This document shows positions 8,597 through 17,499 of a stretch of DNA of 47,271 nucleotides, piece by piece. Under the pieces are notes generated by a model. It ran no database searches, was not told where the DNA came from, and saw only the letters and a list, made by a program, of their open reading frames with translations. The first letter of the stretch is position 1. Every line of letters starts with the position of its first letter. The DNA is from Candidatus Baldrarchaeota archaeon. GTDB taxonomy: Archaea; Asgardarchaeota; Baldrarchaeia; Baldrarchaeales; DXJG01. Location: positions 106,907 to 154,177 of the forward strand of contig DXJG01000002.1 in the NCBI GenBank assembly GCA_019056805.1, in the 5' to 3' direction. The position numbers and the translations under genes are program-made.

Positions 8597-9208
8597 TTAT
8601 TCTTCTTTTTTTAGTCCTAATCTTTCATATATTTCTTTTTTGTTGGCTTCAACTTTAGACATTACTTCATGATAAAGGTTATTTCCGTACGTGTCAATGG
8701 CAACGGTAAGAGGACCAAAATTTTCTACTTCAAAGACCCACAATGCCTCAGGCATTCCTAGATCTAACCATTCAACACTTTTGACCTTTTTTATCGCTTC
8801 TGCTGCAAGAACAGCCGCTCCTCCAGTAAAAGCACAATATACTGCCCCGTATTTTTTACAAGCTTCGGCGGTCTTCTTACCCATACCACCCTTACCAATT
8901 ATTATTCTAACTTTAAATTTCTCTATGAATTCAGCTTCAAAAAGCTCCATACGTGTACTGGTTGTAGGACCTGCGGCCACCGTTATCCATTCATCATTTA
9001 TTTTTTTAATTATCGGTCCACAGTGATATAGAGCTACCCCTTCAAAATCAATGGGAAGTTTCTCTCCCTTCTCATAATATTCCAATGCTCTCTTATGAGC
9101 TTCATCCCTAGCAGTAACTAGCGTGCCCGTAACATAAATTATGTCTCCAATTTTTAATTTACGAACGTCTTCCTCCGAAACAGGGGTTTTAAACCTAAAA
9201 ACAGCCAT
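8597..9208 (-). CDS. fumB: class I fumarate hydratase, beta (C-terminal) subunit
   Basis: This 203-residue subunit corresponds to the C-terminal swivel domain of class I [4Fe-4S] fumarase. Seen: DIIYVTGTLVTARDEAHKRA, ALYHCGPIIK, AAGPTTSTRME, IIGKGGMGKKTAEACKKYGA, LDLGMPEALWVFEVENFGP and LTVAIDTYGNNLY, all typical of the family. The start overlaps the stop of the alpha gene (TAATG), so the two are translationally coupled. A ~22-base gap separates it from the flavoprotein gene, placing hydratase and reductase in one operon. A tartrate dehydratase is the main alternative for this family; the fumarate-reductase neighbours favour fumarase. Confidence 0.92.
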   Translation of the reverse strand: MAVFRFKTPVSEEDVRKLKIGDIIYVTGTLVTARDEAHKRALEYYEKGEKLPIDFEGVALYHCGPIIKKINDEWITVAAGPTTSTRMELFEAEFIEKFKVRIIIGKGGMGKKTAEACKKYGAVYCAFTGGAAVLAAEAIKKVKSVEWLDLGMPEALWVFEVENFGPLTVAIDTYGNNLYHEVMSKVEANKKEIYERLGLKKEE

Positions 9209-10095
9209 TATTTTTCACCAACCTCATGTGTTAAATATTCTACAGTACCATCAGGATAAATTCTAGCAGTAGCTTTCCTAGCAGCCCAACACTGCACAAC
9301 TACTCCTACCGGATAACTGGCAGGATGTCTATGAGCATATTCTATATTAACTCCCAATGACGTTGTTTTACCGCCAAGCCCCATTGGGCCAATTCCTGTT
9401 TCATTAATAGCTTCTAATAATTCTTCTTCTATTTTAGCTATCTCCGGGTCTGGATGTCTTTGAGTTATTGGTCTTAGTAATGCCTTTTTAGCCAGTTTCA
9501 TGGCAATATCTGCTCCACCACCTATACCAACACCCAAAATTATAGGTGGGCATGGTTGTCCCCCAGCTTGCACTACAGTATCAATAACAAATTTCTTCAT
9601 ACCTTCTACGCCTTCACCGGGCTTTAACATACCTAATCTAGACATATTTTCACTTCCACCACCCTTTGGAAAAACCGTAATCTCTAAGAAATTTCCTTGA
9701 ATAATTTCCCAATTTATGTATGGTATATATCTTCCCGTGTTGTCTCCACTATTTTTCTGAGTTATTGGATGAACAGCATTTGGTCTCAACGGAATTTCTC
9801 TAGTTGCTCTTACAGTCGCGGTTTTCAATATTTCAGAAAGTCCACTAATCTCTTCAAATTTATCGCAAATCTTAACATAAAAAATAATAACCCCAGTATC
9901 TTGACACATTGGTCTCTCAGTTTTCTCTGCAAGTGTAATGTTGTCTAAAATAGCCTTTAACTGTGTTTTTGCGGTTTGATCAGTTTCCCTTTCATACGCG
10001 GCTTTCAAGGCATCCTTTACATCTCTTGGCAATCTTGTTACAGCAAGACGCAATAAATTAACAGTAGTATCTTCAATTTTTTGAACTAGATTCAT
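9208..10095 (-). CDS. fumA: class I fumarate hydratase, alpha (N-terminal) subunit
   Basis: This 295-residue subunit binds the oxygen-sensitive 4Fe-4S cluster and, with the beta subunit, interconverts fumarate and malate. Conserved stretches include [17 protein letters not shown] (first cluster Cys), [56 protein letters not shown] (second Cys) and [19 protein letters not shown] (third Cys). GGGAGAG lies ~6 bases before the ATG. It is the first gene of the fumarase-fumarate reductase operon and has a strong TATA box upstream. Confidence 0.93.
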   Translation of the reverse strand: MNLVQKIEDTTVNLLRLAVTRLPRDVKDALKAAYERETDQTAKTQLKAILDNITLAEKTERPMCQDTGVIIFYVKICDKFEEISGLSEILKTATVRATREIPLRPNAVHPITQKNSGDNTGRYIPYINWEIIQGNFLEITVFPKGGGSENMSRLGMLKPGEGVEGMKKFVIDTVVQAGGQPCPPIILGVGIGGGADIAMKLAKKALLRPITQRHPDPEIAKIEEELLEAINETGIGPMGLGGKTTSLGVNIEYAHRHPASYPVGVVVQCWAARKATARIYPDGTVEYLTHEVGEK

Positions 10096-10158
10096 ATTTC
10101 TCTCCCTTCTATCAAAACTAATTTACGTTTCAATGCAGAAATAAAAAAGCCACGATAG

Positions 10159-10173
10159 TTTATATAAAGCTTC
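10159..10173 (-). promoter_or_regulatory. TATA/BRE promoter of the fumarase-fumarate reductase operon
   Basis: On the minus strand the sequence reads GAAGCTTTATATAAAC, a near-ideal archaeal TATA box with a purine-rich BRE on its 5' side. It lies ~65 bases before the fumarase alpha ATG, which would give a leader of roughly 35-40 bases. No dyad symmetry was seen next to it. Confidence 0.6.
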
Positions 10174-10318
10174 TTTCTACGAACGGAAGAAACAGGCAGT
10201 TTTTTCTAAATAGTTATATTAACAGGATTATAAATATCGAAAGTGGTATTATTGTCAAAAATTTTCGTATAATTTTATAATTTTGCAATATTCTAATAAA
10301 ATATTATTTCTTACGATA

Positions 10319-10987
10319 CTACTCCCTATGCTTTACATAGAGATTCGAATTAACTACCGACGGTATCTTTCCTTCCTTTAACATAATTTCTTCATCCTTA
10401 ACAATATCTTTCTTCAAATACTGCACCAATTCTTCGGAAATTAAAGGCCTTTTATTTACCAATGGAAATGCGAAAGGAAGCGTAATGGTATAGTATTTGT
10501 CAACACGTATATCTAATCCAACCTTTACTGGTATTTCCTCCAGTTTTTTCCCTTTTCTTACCTCATTTGCAAGATACACTGCGCCATCTATGGAAAACTG
10601 ATATTTACCTAAAGATCTTTTTAAGGAAAATGGCAAAAAACGTGAAATAAGTTTCTCTGTTCTACCTGCAGGTGGATGATCACCCAAAATTCCACCAACT
10701 ACAACGCACGACGCAACCCTGAAATCTCTTGGCTCTAAAAGTTTTTTGGCATTGGGGTCAAGTACTATTATTCTTTTTTGATTAAAAGGAAGATCCTTTA
10801 CACTTCTACTAAAAACACTACCTAATTCTATAAGTTTCCTCGCTTCTTCCATATTTTTAACGTTAGTAAATATAATGTTTTCTCGCCCTACAATTTTCGA
10901 TGCATGTTTATATTCAAACCAAACCCACTTTCCCAATACAGGTTCCAAATGTTCTATAATAAAAAACGGTTCCTTATTTTTCTCCAT
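10319..10987 (-). CDS. Sfm1-like SPOUT methyltransferase
   Basis: The 222-residue protein opens with FIIEHLEPVLGKWVWFEYKHASKIVG (split here: FIIEHLEP, then WVWFEYKHA), the signature of the family that includes yeast Sfm1, an S-adenosylmethionine-dependent SPOUT enzyme that methylates an arginine of ribosomal protein uS3. The C-terminal knot region is visible as VVVGGILGDHPPAGRTEKLI and SIDGAVYLANEVRKGKKLEE. Family membership is clear; the substrate here is inferred and could be RNA, as older annotations state. ATG 10987 is favoured over 10993 because GGTG is then 8 bases upstream. It stands ~40 bases behind the KaiC-like gene and could be in its transcript. The gap 10096-10318 holds only the fumarase promoter. 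Confidence 0.75.
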   Translation of the reverse strand: MEKNKEPFFIIEHLEPVLGKWVWFEYKHASKIVGRENIIFTNVKNMEEARKLIELGSVFSRSVKDLPFNQKRIIVLDPNAKKLLEPRDFRVASCVVVGGILGDHPPAGRTEKLISRFLPFSLKRSLGKYQFSIDGAVYLANEVRKGKKLEEIPVKVGLDIRVDKYYTITLPFAFPLVNKRPLISEELVQYLKKDIVKDEEIMLKEGKIPSVVNSNLYVKHRE

Positions 10988-11025
10988 AATCATTACACCA
11001 AATATTTAACAGTAAAATGAGAATT

Positions 11026-11751
11026 TTAAGCCTCACTTGCGGGTTTTACAACAATGCCTTTGGGACTTATTTCAAAGGGGTGACGTCTGAGACTATGGGA
11101 GGTTCCTCTCATTTTTCTAACAATAAGAGATCTTCGTAATTCATCATTATTTTCATCCAAATACAAAATAATTACACCTTGAGCAATGAACTCTTCAACC
11201 CCAAATCTAGATATTTGACTAGGATTTGCAATTTCGGTAGTCATTATAGATGTAACTTCGAGTTCTCTTAAAAGTGCAGACAATTTGAATATAGATGTAC
11301 GGATTTGAAGAATGTCGTCAAATCTTACTCCGAGAGCAGATATAGAATCTAAAGCGATTCTTTGAGAACCAAGATCCTTTGCTGCTCTATAAATCTCTTT
11401 AGCAAGCTCATTTATATCAAAACCTCTTCTAAGAGCATAAGGCTCGTTCGTAGGTATACCAGCTTTACTAGATGCAGCATCAATAATTGCAAGTTTTCCA
11501 TGATTTTCAAGATGTTTAAGGTTCCAACCAAATTGTGCAACTTCTCTTCTTAATTCAGATGGTCTTTCTTCCAATGTTACAAAGACTCCAGGCTCATTGT
11601 ACAAAACTGCACCCATATAAACAAATTGCATGCTAAAAATTGTTTTTCCTGTTCCTGTCCCACCGCTAATTAATACATTCGTTCCTTTAATAAATCCCCC
11701 ATTTAGTATACCATCCAGTCCAGGTATTCCAGTTTTTACTCTTTCAGACAT
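11026..11751 (-). CDS. single-domain KaiC-like RecA-family ATPase
   Basis: This 241-residue KaiC-domain protein has Walker A ISGGTGTGKTIFSMQF (residues ~27-42), the GVFVTLEERPSELRREV segment after it, Walker B RIALDSISAL and the C-terminal RSLIVRKMRGTSHSLRRHPF motif. Archaeal single-domain KaiC proteins often work as signalling or regulatory ATPases, though their partners are mostly unknown. Its ATG overlaps the stop of the Lrp-type gene by 8 bases (ATGTCTGA), so the two are translated together and probably act together. It has no C-terminal output domain. Confidence 0.88.
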   Translation of the reverse strand: MSERVKTGIPGLDGILNGGFIKGTNVLISGGTGTGKTIFSMQFVYMGAVLYNEPGVFVTLEERPSELRREVAQFGWNLKHLENHGKLAIIDAASSKAGIPTNEPYALRRGFDINELAKEIYRAAKDLGSQRIALDSISALGVRFDDILQIRTSIFKLSALLRELEVTSIMTTEIANPSQISRFGVEEFIAQGVIILYLDENNDELRRSLIVRKMRGTSHSLRRHPFEISPKGIVVKPASEA

Positions 11752-12253
11752 TACAATTCTCCCCTCCTACATCTTGAAATATTAAGGGGCTTAATAACTC
11801 CTCACCTTTAATGACTTTTGAAATATTCCACATTATAAGTTCCTGTACGTCCGGATCGTTCTTAAGTTTTCGGATAATGTCACTAACTTCTTCTGCGTTT
11901 CTACCAATAAGAATAAGGTAAACCATAGTTTTTTGTTGTCCCAAAGCGATAAATCTAACTCTTTCATCGGATTTTAATCTTTTAGCTAATTGTTCGGCTT
12001 TCTTTATACTCATATCCTCAACTATATGTCCACCAATTCTCAATTTAATTAAACTTACATAATTATAACCCAAACTTTGCGGAGAAATTAAAACAGTGTA
12101 ACCTTTAATAACTCCATTTTCGACGAGTTTCTTTACCCTAAAGTGTATTGTAGTATCGGGTATACTTAGCTTTTCAGCAATCTTTGTGAACGGAGTTCGA
12201 GCATTTTGCTGAAGGAGGCAAAGAATTTTTCTATCAAGATCGTCTATGGCCAT
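11744..12253 (-). CDS. Lrp/AsnC-family transcription regulator
   Basis: The 169-residue protein starts with an AsnC-type helix-turn-helix (DLDRKILCLLQQNARTPFTK, then IAEKLSIPDTTIHFRVKKL) at residues ~4-60 and continues into a RAM-like effector domain (VSLIKLRIGG, VRFIALGQQKTMVYLILIG, VQELIMWNISKVIKGEELL). Such proteins bind dyad sites as dimers or octamers and respond to amino acids or related small molecules. A TATA box (ATTTTTATAT, 12291-12300) puts the transcript start near 12270, right at the repeated element TATTGTTGTA, which suggests autoregulation. The KaiC-like gene overlaps its end. Confidence 0.9.
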   Translation of the reverse strand: MAIDDLDRKILCLLQQNARTPFTKIAEKLSIPDTTIHFRVKKLVENGVIKGYTVLISPQSLGYNYVSLIKLRIGGHIVEDMSIKKAEQLAKRLKSDERVRFIALGQQKTMVYLILIGRNAEEVSDIIRKLKNDPDVQELIMWNISKVIKGEELLSPLIFQDVGGENCNV

Positions 12254-12269
12254 CTCTTATCACTACTTA

Positions 12270-12381
12270 TATTGTTGTACTTATGTAGCTATATAAAAAT
12301 TTTTAAAAAATTTAATCTTAATGGTTCGATATTGGGATCACTGCAATTATTGTTGTAATCTTTTTAGATTTGCACAATAAT
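12270..12381. promoter_or_regulatory. Lrp promoter with repeated TATTGTTGTA elements and a dyad
   Basis: TATTGTTGTA occurs at 12270-12279, overlapping the expected transcription start of the Lrp-type gene, and again at 12348-12357. The second copy belongs to a dyad: ATTATTGT (12346-12353) and its reverse complement ACAATAAT (12374-12381), 20 bases apart. The TATA box lies at 12291-12300. The layout fits autoregulatory Lrp sites flanking a promoter. Confidence 0.5.
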
Positions 12382-12453
12382 AATATAGAAAATTCAAAAA
12401 GACACTAAGACAAAATAACAAGTAAAATAACTAATTTAGAGACTAAAACTCAA

Positions 12454-12478
12454 ATTACACCACAATTAGTTGTGTAAT
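12454..12478. promoter_or_regulatory. inverted repeat ATTACAC-11-GTGTAAT
   Basis: This is a perfect 7-bp dyad separated by 11 bases, with a second nested dyad (CACAA-TTAG-TTGTG) inside it. It lies between the Lrp-type gene and the 3' end of the small membrane-protein gene, in a 310-base gap (12254-12563) otherwise filled by the Lrp promoter elements and AT-rich DNA. It may be a distal regulator site or a transcription-end hairpin for the membrane-protein gene. Confidence 0.4.
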
Positions 12479-12563
12479 ACTCACTAATTTGCATATTACC
12501 CCCTAAAATAGTACATTAAGTAATGAATAACTGTGGAATTTCTCTCCGCGAATAAAACATTCC

Positions 12564-12830
12564 TTACTGCATTATGGTATAAATTAGGCTCCAAAGAACT
12601 AACCATAAAAAAATAAAAGCAAATAGTCCGGTGAAAAATGCTGTTCCAGTTCCTCCGACTTCTTCCAGTTCTCTTCTAATTGCAAAAAGTGAAATATAAT
12701 AGGACGTAATAAGCATAAATAAACCGAAAAATATACCACGCCAACTTGACATGTTAAGGAAACCACATATTAAAGCTGTTATGACGGCAAGAGCTACTTT
12801 AATCCAATAAATTTTGTCCTTAGGATTCAA
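12564..12830 (-). CDS. small membrane protein, possibly EMC6/Rab5IP-like
   Basis: The 88-residue protein has three hydrophobic segments: WIKVALAVITALICGFLNM (~9-27), GIFFGLFMLITSYYISLFAI (~32-51) and FFTGLFAFIFLWLVLWSLIY (~65-84). The charged loop RRELEEVGGTG lies between the last two. This three-helix layout with a short N-terminal charged stretch (MNPKDKIYWIK) resembles archaeal EMC6-type proteins, relatives of an ER membrane insertase subunit. The likeness is by layout, not by a diagnostic motif. The TTG start at 12830 is 8 bases after AGGTG. The gene is divergent from the NFACT gene. Confidence 0.5.
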   Translation of the reverse strand: MNPKDKIYWIKVALAVITALICGFLNMSSWRGIFFGLFMLITSYYISLFAIRRELEEVGGTGTAFFTGLFAFIFLWLVLWSLIYTIMQ

Positions 12831-12857
12831 GTAGTAACACCTCTCAATATTTAGGTG

Positions 12858-14915
12858 ATGAAATTGGTTAAAGATAGTATGTCTGCTATTGATATTTCAG
12901 CAATTGTATATGAACTTAATCAACAGTTAATTGGAGGATGGGTTAATAACATTTACCAATTGAATTCAAATATTTTCCTATTTAAGATCAGGACAACTCA
13001 AAATTTAGAACTGCTTATTGAACCCGGAAGAAGAATACATTTAACAAAGTATTTACGTGAAAAACCGTTAAGGCCACTTACTTTTTGTATGACACTTCGC
13101 AAATACTTAAGAAATGCTCGAATATTAGAAATAAAACAGTATGATCTCGACAGAATCGTTATAATAACTTTTGAAACAAAACAACAAAAATACCATATTG
13201 TTGCAGAATTTTTCAGGGAAGGAAACCTAATACTTTTAGATGCTGATCAAAAAATTATTGTTGCACAAAAATATAAAAGAATGCGAGATCGAAACATCAT
13301 ACCAAAAGAAAAATATGTTTTTCCCCCTTCCAGAGGTAAAAATCTTAACGAAGTCACCTTAGAAGAATTATGGGAATCCACATCTAATTCCGATAAGGAT
13401 ATCGTTAGAACACTGATTTCCTCAATCAATATCGATCCAACACTTATAGAAGACGCATGTCTACAGTTAAATATAGACAAAAAAACTCCAGCAAAAACAA
13501 TAACAAAGGAACAGTTAAAAAATATTTTAGAAAAAATCAGAGAAACAGTAGAAAATGTTTCACAAGGCAAAATAACCCCCCTAATTATTCTCGATGAAAG
13601 TGGAGAGAAACTACAGAGTGTAGAACCGATAAAGTTAAAGAAATATGAAAAAAATCCTTTTAAGATTTTTAATTCTTTTAACGAAGCTGCTGACGAGTTT
13701 TTCAGCAAAATTGAGGTGGAAAGTTTAGTAAAGGAGGACGCAAGACCCGAAGATGAAATGATTAAAAAACTGGAAAAGCGATTAAAAATTCAAGAAGAGA
13801 ATTTAAGAAAATTAATTCTTAAACAAGCAGAGTCGAAGAAAAAAGGAGATCTGATATATGCGCATTTAAACGAAATAGAAGAAATAATTTCTACTATTTT
13901 AGATGCTAGAAGAAAAGGGTATACTTGGGAGGAGATAATTAAAAAAATAGAGGAAGGAAAAAAACGCGGAGTTTCATCTGCGCAAATGATTAAAAAACTT
14001 GATCCGAAAAACGGGACAATTACTGTAATTTTAGACGATGAAGAAATCGTTTTAGATTTTAGGAAAAACGCTGTGCAAAATGCATCAAAATACTATGAAC
14101 TTGCAAAAAAAGCAGCAAGTAAGATAGAAGGATTAAAAAATGCCATTGAAAAAACCAAAAATGAACTAAATACTATATTAGAAAGAAAAATGCTAAGAAC
14201 CGAGCAAAAAGAGGAAATTATATTTGTAAAAAGAAGAGAAAAGAAATGGTATGAAAAATTCAGATGGTTTTTCTCCTCCAATGGATTCTTGGTTATCGGA
14301 GGAAGAGATGCCAAGCAGAACGAAGAAATAGTCAAAAAATACCTCGAAAAAAACGATATTTTTATTCATGCAGATATAGAAGGAGCTCCTCATGTCATCA
14401 TAAAAAATAAAGAACAAGACGTACCGGAAACAACGATTAAAGAAGCCGCTCAATTCGCAGTTTCATATTCAAAGGCTTGGAAAATGGGATTAGGTTCAGC
14501 AGATGCTTACTGGGTAACCGCTGAACAAGTTTCGTTTTCTCCGCCATCAGGACAATATTTAAGACACGGAGCAGTCATCATAAAAGGTAAAAGGAATTAT
14601 CTAAAGAATACGCCTTTACAATTAGCTATAGGTCTCATTAAGGACGGAGAATATTATATTCCGATATCAGGCCCGTTATCTGCTATTAAAAATCAAACAA
14701 AAAATTTTGTAATCATAATTCCTGGGAAAATACCCAGTGGAAAACTAAGTAAAATGATAAAATACTTATTACTAAGAAAACTACCTGAAGAAGAAAGAAG
14801 GATAGCTGAAAGAACGGTTCTAATTGACGATATACAAAGACTAATTCCAAGCGGCACCGGAGAAATATTGGAAGAAAACAAAAGCGAAAAAAACAGGCAG
14901 TCAAAAAACCATTGA
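12858..14915 (+). CDS. NFACT family protein (Rqc2/RqcH/Tae2 homolog)
   Basis: The 685-residue protein belongs to the family that binds large ribosomal subunits carrying stalled peptidyl-tRNA and directs C-terminal tail addition for quality control. Seen in order: NFACT-N (MSAIDISAIVYELNQQLIGG, IEPGRRIHLT, FCMTLRKYLRNARI, IVAEFFREGNLILLD), a helical/coiled-coil middle (residues ~290-450, rich in Glu/Lys), and the RNA-binding NFACT-R (KFRWFFSSNGFLVIGGRDA, IFIHADIEGAPHVII, AYWVTAEQVSFSPPSGQYL). The D-R motif common in the N-domain appears as MRDRNIIP. An eukaryote-type C-terminal NFACT-C is reduced. Start at ATG 12858, directly after GGTG; ATG 12879 (MSAIDIS) is an alternative. Confidence 0.92.
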   Translation: MKLVKDSMSAIDISAIVYELNQQLIGGWVNNIYQLNSNIFLFKIRTTQNLELLIEPGRRIHLTKYLREKPLRPLTFCMTLRKYLRNARILEIKQYDLDRIVIITFETKQQKYHIVAEFFREGNLILLDADQKIIVAQKYKRMRDRNIIPKEKYVFPPSRGKNLNEVTLEELWESTSNSDKDIVRTLISSINIDPTLIEDACLQLNIDKKTPAKTITKEQLKNILEKIRETVENVSQGKITPLIILDESGEKLQSVEPIKLKKYEKNPFKIFNSFNEAADEFFSKIEVESLVKEDARPEDEMIKKLEKRLKIQEENLRKLILKQAESKKKGDLIYAHLNEIEEIISTILDARRKGYTWEEIIKKIEEGKKRGVSSAQMIKKLDPKNGTITVILDDEEIVLDFRKNAVQNASKYYELAKKAASKIEGLKNAIEKTKNELNTILERKMLRTEQKEEIIFVKRREKKWYEKFRWFFSSNGFLVIGGRDAKQNEEIVKKYLEKNDIFIHADIEGAPHVIIKNKEQDVPETTIKEAAQFAVSYSKAWKMGLGSADAYWVTAEQVSFSPPSGQYLRHGAVIIKGKRNYLKNTPLQLAIGLIKDGEYYIPISGPLSAIKNQTKNFVIIIPGKIPSGKLSKMIKYLLLRKLPEEERRIAERTVLIDDIQRLIPSGTGEILEENKSEKNRQSKNH

Positions 14916-14934
14916 GATTTTTCAGCTAAGCCAA

Positions 14935-14949
14935 TACTATATAAAAAGG
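14935..14949 (+). promoter_or_regulatory. TATA box before dihydroorotase
   Basis: ACTATATAAAAAGG is centred ~25 bases before the pyrC ATG, so the transcript would have essentially no leader. A GGTG at 14957-14960 could also act as a ribosome binding site if transcription begins earlier. Confidence 0.5.
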
Positions 14950-14966
14950 ATTGTATGGTGTAACTG

Positions 14967-16316
14967 ATGTTGGTCGATTGTTGTATTGAAAACGCTAAAA
15001 TATACTTTAAGGGCAATATCGTAGAAGGCGGAATACTCATAGATAACGGCAAAATAATAAAAATTAAGAAAAATACATCCCTAATACAATCTGACCACAA
15101 AATTAATGCAAAAAATCGCTTAGTACTTCCTGGCTGTATTGACGTACATGTACATCTGAGAGATTTTAAGCTATCTTATAAAGAAGACTTTTATACTGGA
15201 ACTTGTTCAGCTGCAAAAGGAGGAATAACAACAGTTTTAGATATGCCCAATTCTAAACCCCCCACTATAAATGTTAATATCCTCAAAGAAAGAAAAGATA
15301 TTGCCAGAAAGAAAATAGTTATCAATGTAGGTTTTTATGCCGCAGTTCCATCCGAAATCGAAAAAATTCCTTTACTAGTTAGAGAAGGAATTTTTGGCTT
15401 CAAATTATATCTTCATCATCCTCTAACAAAAATAAATGTTGAAGATGAAAACGAATTAATAAAATATTTTTCAGAAATAGCTAAATGGAACATTATATTA
15501 GCAGTTCATCCTGACGATAAAAGAACCATCGAGAAAAATCTATCTCTTTTAAAAGGAAAAAATCTATCTCCCTTGGAAATATTTCTAAAAACATACACAC
15601 CGGAAGGAGAAAGAATCGCAATTGACCGATGTCTAAAAATAGCGGAAAAAACCAAAGCACGACTACATATATGCCATATATCAACATCTTCTGCTCTTAC
15701 AGCGATTCAGATCGCGAAAAAGAGGAACCTAAATGTCACATGCGAAGTAACACCTCATCACCTATTTCTAAAAATAGACGACTTTAAACAATGGAAATCT
15801 TATGCAAAGACACTACCCCCATTACGTACGCAACAAGACTTAGAAGCTCTTTGGAAAGGTCTAAAAGAAGGAGTTATAGATATTATTGCAACCGATCATG
15901 CTCCCCATACAATCGAAGAAAAAGAAAAGGATTTTTTGGAAGCCCCTCCAGGCATTCCAGGTTTTGAAGTTATGCTTCCTCTCATGTTAACCATGGTTAA
16001 ACATGGTAAAATTTCGTTAGACACTCTTATTTCGTTGACTTCATATAATCCAGCAAAAATATTTGGTTTAAAAAATAAAGGAAAAATATCTGAGGGATCA
16101 GATGCAGACTTGGTTTTGGTTGATATGAAAAGTCAAGATATCATAAAACCAGAACTTTTTTGTTCTAAAGCAAAGTATTCTCCATTTGCAGGCTGGAAAG
16201 TAGAAGCCAAAATTGTTGCCACGATTGTAAATGGTATGCTAGTAATGGAAGATGGAGAAATTTTAGCTCCTACGGGAAGTGGGAAAATTCTTGAAAGGAG
16301 CGATCCGCTATGTTGA
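14967..16316 (+). CDS. pyrC: dihydroorotase
   Basis: This enzyme closes carbamoyl-aspartate to dihydroorotate in pyrimidine synthesis. The 449-residue amidohydrolase has the zinc ligands DVHVHLRD (H61, H63), the lysine that is carboxylated in family members (FGFKLYLHH), the later histidines AVHPDD and HICHIST, and the catalytic aspartate in IIATDHAPH. FEVMLPLMLTMVK and GSDADLVLVDM complete the barrel and the beta-sandwich end. Length and motifs match class I dihydroorotases rather than hydantoinases. Its last 7 bases overlap the start of the Mut7-C gene. Confidence 0.92.
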   Translation: MLVDCCIENAKIYFKGNIVEGGILIDNGKIIKIKKNTSLIQSDHKINAKNRLVLPGCIDVHVHLRDFKLSYKEDFYTGTCSAAKGGITTVLDMPNSKPPTINVNILKERKDIARKKIVINVGFYAAVPSEIEKIPLLVREGIFGFKLYLHHPLTKINVEDENELIKYFSEIAKWNIILAVHPDDKRTIEKNLSLLKGKNLSPLEIFLKTYTPEGERIAIDRCLKIAEKTKARLHICHISTSSALTAIQIAKKRNLNVTCEVTPHHLFLKIDDFKQWKSYAKTLPPLRTQQDLEALWKGLKEGVIDIIATDHAPHTIEEKEKDFLEAPPGIPGFEVMLPLMLTMVKHGKISLDTLISLTSYNPAKIFGLKNKGKISEGSDADLVLVDMKSQDIIKPELFCSKAKYSPFAGWKVEAKIVATIVNGMLVMEDGEILAPTGSGKILERSDPLC

Positions 16317-16810
16317 AGTTTCTATGTGATGGCATGTTAGGAAGAATTGCAAGATGGCTTAGACTACTAGGTTGTGACACATCTTATAGTAGTTTAGACG
16401 ATGATAAAAAACTAATTGAAATAGCTAAAAAAGAGAAGAGAATACTATTAACAAAAGATCTAGAGCTTTACAAATCCGCTCTGAAAAATGGAATTCAAGC
16501 ATTTCTTGTTAAGGGTGACAGTTTTGAAACAATGCTGGCTCAAATTATTAGTTACTTCAATATTTCTCCTGAAATAAATCCAGAACTGTCTAGGTGTCCT
16601 GAGTGTAATGGTGAAATGCAGCATGTTCCAGCCAGTGACATTAAGAAATTTAATTTAAATCTCCCGGAAACTACATTAAAAGTTTATAAAGACTTTTGGA
16701 TATGTAAGGTGTGTCACAAAACTTATTGGAAGGGCCGTATGTGGAATAATATGAAGAAAACTCTTGAAAAAGTGAGGGAAAAAATGAAAAATAATCTTGA
16801 GGTATCTTGA
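16310..16810 (+). CDS. Mut7-C RNase-domain protein with zinc ribbon
   Basis: The 166-residue protein has the PIN-like Mut7-C fold: FLCDGMLGRIARWLRLLGCD with the first acidic residue, IAKKEKRILLTKDLELYKSA with the second, then a C-terminal zinc ribbon (CPECNGEM...CKVCHKTYWKG). It is likely a ribonuclease or RNA-binding protein. The genomic coupling to pyrC by a 7-base overlap is clear, but a functional link is unknown. The downstream AMMECR1 gene follows 35 bases later. Confidence 0.85.
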   Translation: MLKFLCDGMLGRIARWLRLLGCDTSYSSLDDDKKLIEIAKKEKRILLTKDLELYKSALKNGIQAFLVKGDSFETMLAQIISYFNISPEINPELSRCPECNGEMQHVPASDIKKFNLNLPETTLKVYKDFWICKVCHKTYWKGRMWNNMKKTLEKVREKMKNNLEVS

Positions 16811-16845
16811 ACTACTTATGGCTAATTTAGTCGGAGGTTCGAAAT

Positions 16846-17475
16846 TTGTATGTTTATTCGTTGGAAGAAGGGGAGTATCTAGTAAAATTAGCAAGAAAAA
16901 GTGTTGAAACCTATGTGAAAGAAAAAAGGAAAATAGATGTACCCAAGGATGTACCTGAAAAACTACGGCAAAAGGCAGGTGTTTTTGTAACACTAAATAA
17001 AATCGTAAAGACTGGAGAACCACATAAAACTGTGTTAAGAGGCTGTATCGGATATCCCTACCCAACGTTACCTCTTGTGGAAGCTACTATAGATGCTGCT
17101 ATACAAGCTGCTGTAAATGACCCTAGATTCCCACCTGTATCCGAAATTGAACTGAACAAAATAATTGTTGAAGTAAGTGTCCTTACTCCGCCCAAACTTC
17201 TTGAAGTAAGCGACCCCAAGGAATATCCTAAGAAAATCAAGATAGGTAGAGATGGTTTAATAGTCGAACTAGGATTTTATAAAGGTCTTCTCCTTCCTCA
17301 AGTTCCTGTTGAATGGAAATGGAATGAAGAAGAGTTTCTAAGTAATTGTTGTATGAAAGCTGGGCTTCCTCCAGATTGTTGGTTGGAAAAAGGTATAAAG
17401 ATTTACGTATTTCAAGCAGAAATTTTTGAAGAAGAAGCACCTTATGGACCTGTAAAACGTAAAGAGATATCATAA
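16846..17475 (+). CDS. AMMECR1-domain protein
   Basis: The 209-residue AMMECR1 family member shows [10 protein letters not shown], the signature [66 protein letters not shown] and the [19 protein letters not shown] end. The LRGCIGY motif with its conserved cysteine is thought to form an active site, but the biochemical role is not established. In archaea it often pairs with MEMO or radical-SAM genes; none is adjacent here. The start is TTG 16846, 8 bases after GGAGG. It probably shares a transcript with the glycosyltransferase 24 bases downstream. Confidence 0.92.
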   Translation: MYVYSLEEGEYLVKLARKSVETYVKEKRKIDVPKDVPEKLRQKAGVFVTLNKIVKTGEPHKTVLRGCIGYPYPTLPLVEATIDAAIQAAVNDPRFPPVSEIELNKIIVEVSVLTPPKLLEVSDPKEYPKKIKIGRDGLIVELGFYKGLLLPQVPVEWKWNEEEFLSNCCMKAGLPPDCWLEKGIKIYVFQAEIFEEEAPYGPVKRKEIS

Positions 17476-17499
17476 AACAACAGAGCCAAAGGGATCATT

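Noticed and set aside
13247..15100. long minus-strand reading frames over NFACT and pyrC
   Set aside because: They are low-complexity frames opposite A-rich coding sequence, with no ribosome sites or recognisable domains.
16832..16845. GGAGGTTCGAAAT resembling a tRNA T-arm
   Set aside because: It is the ribosome site of the AMMECR1 gene, and no acceptor or anticodon stem surrounds it.
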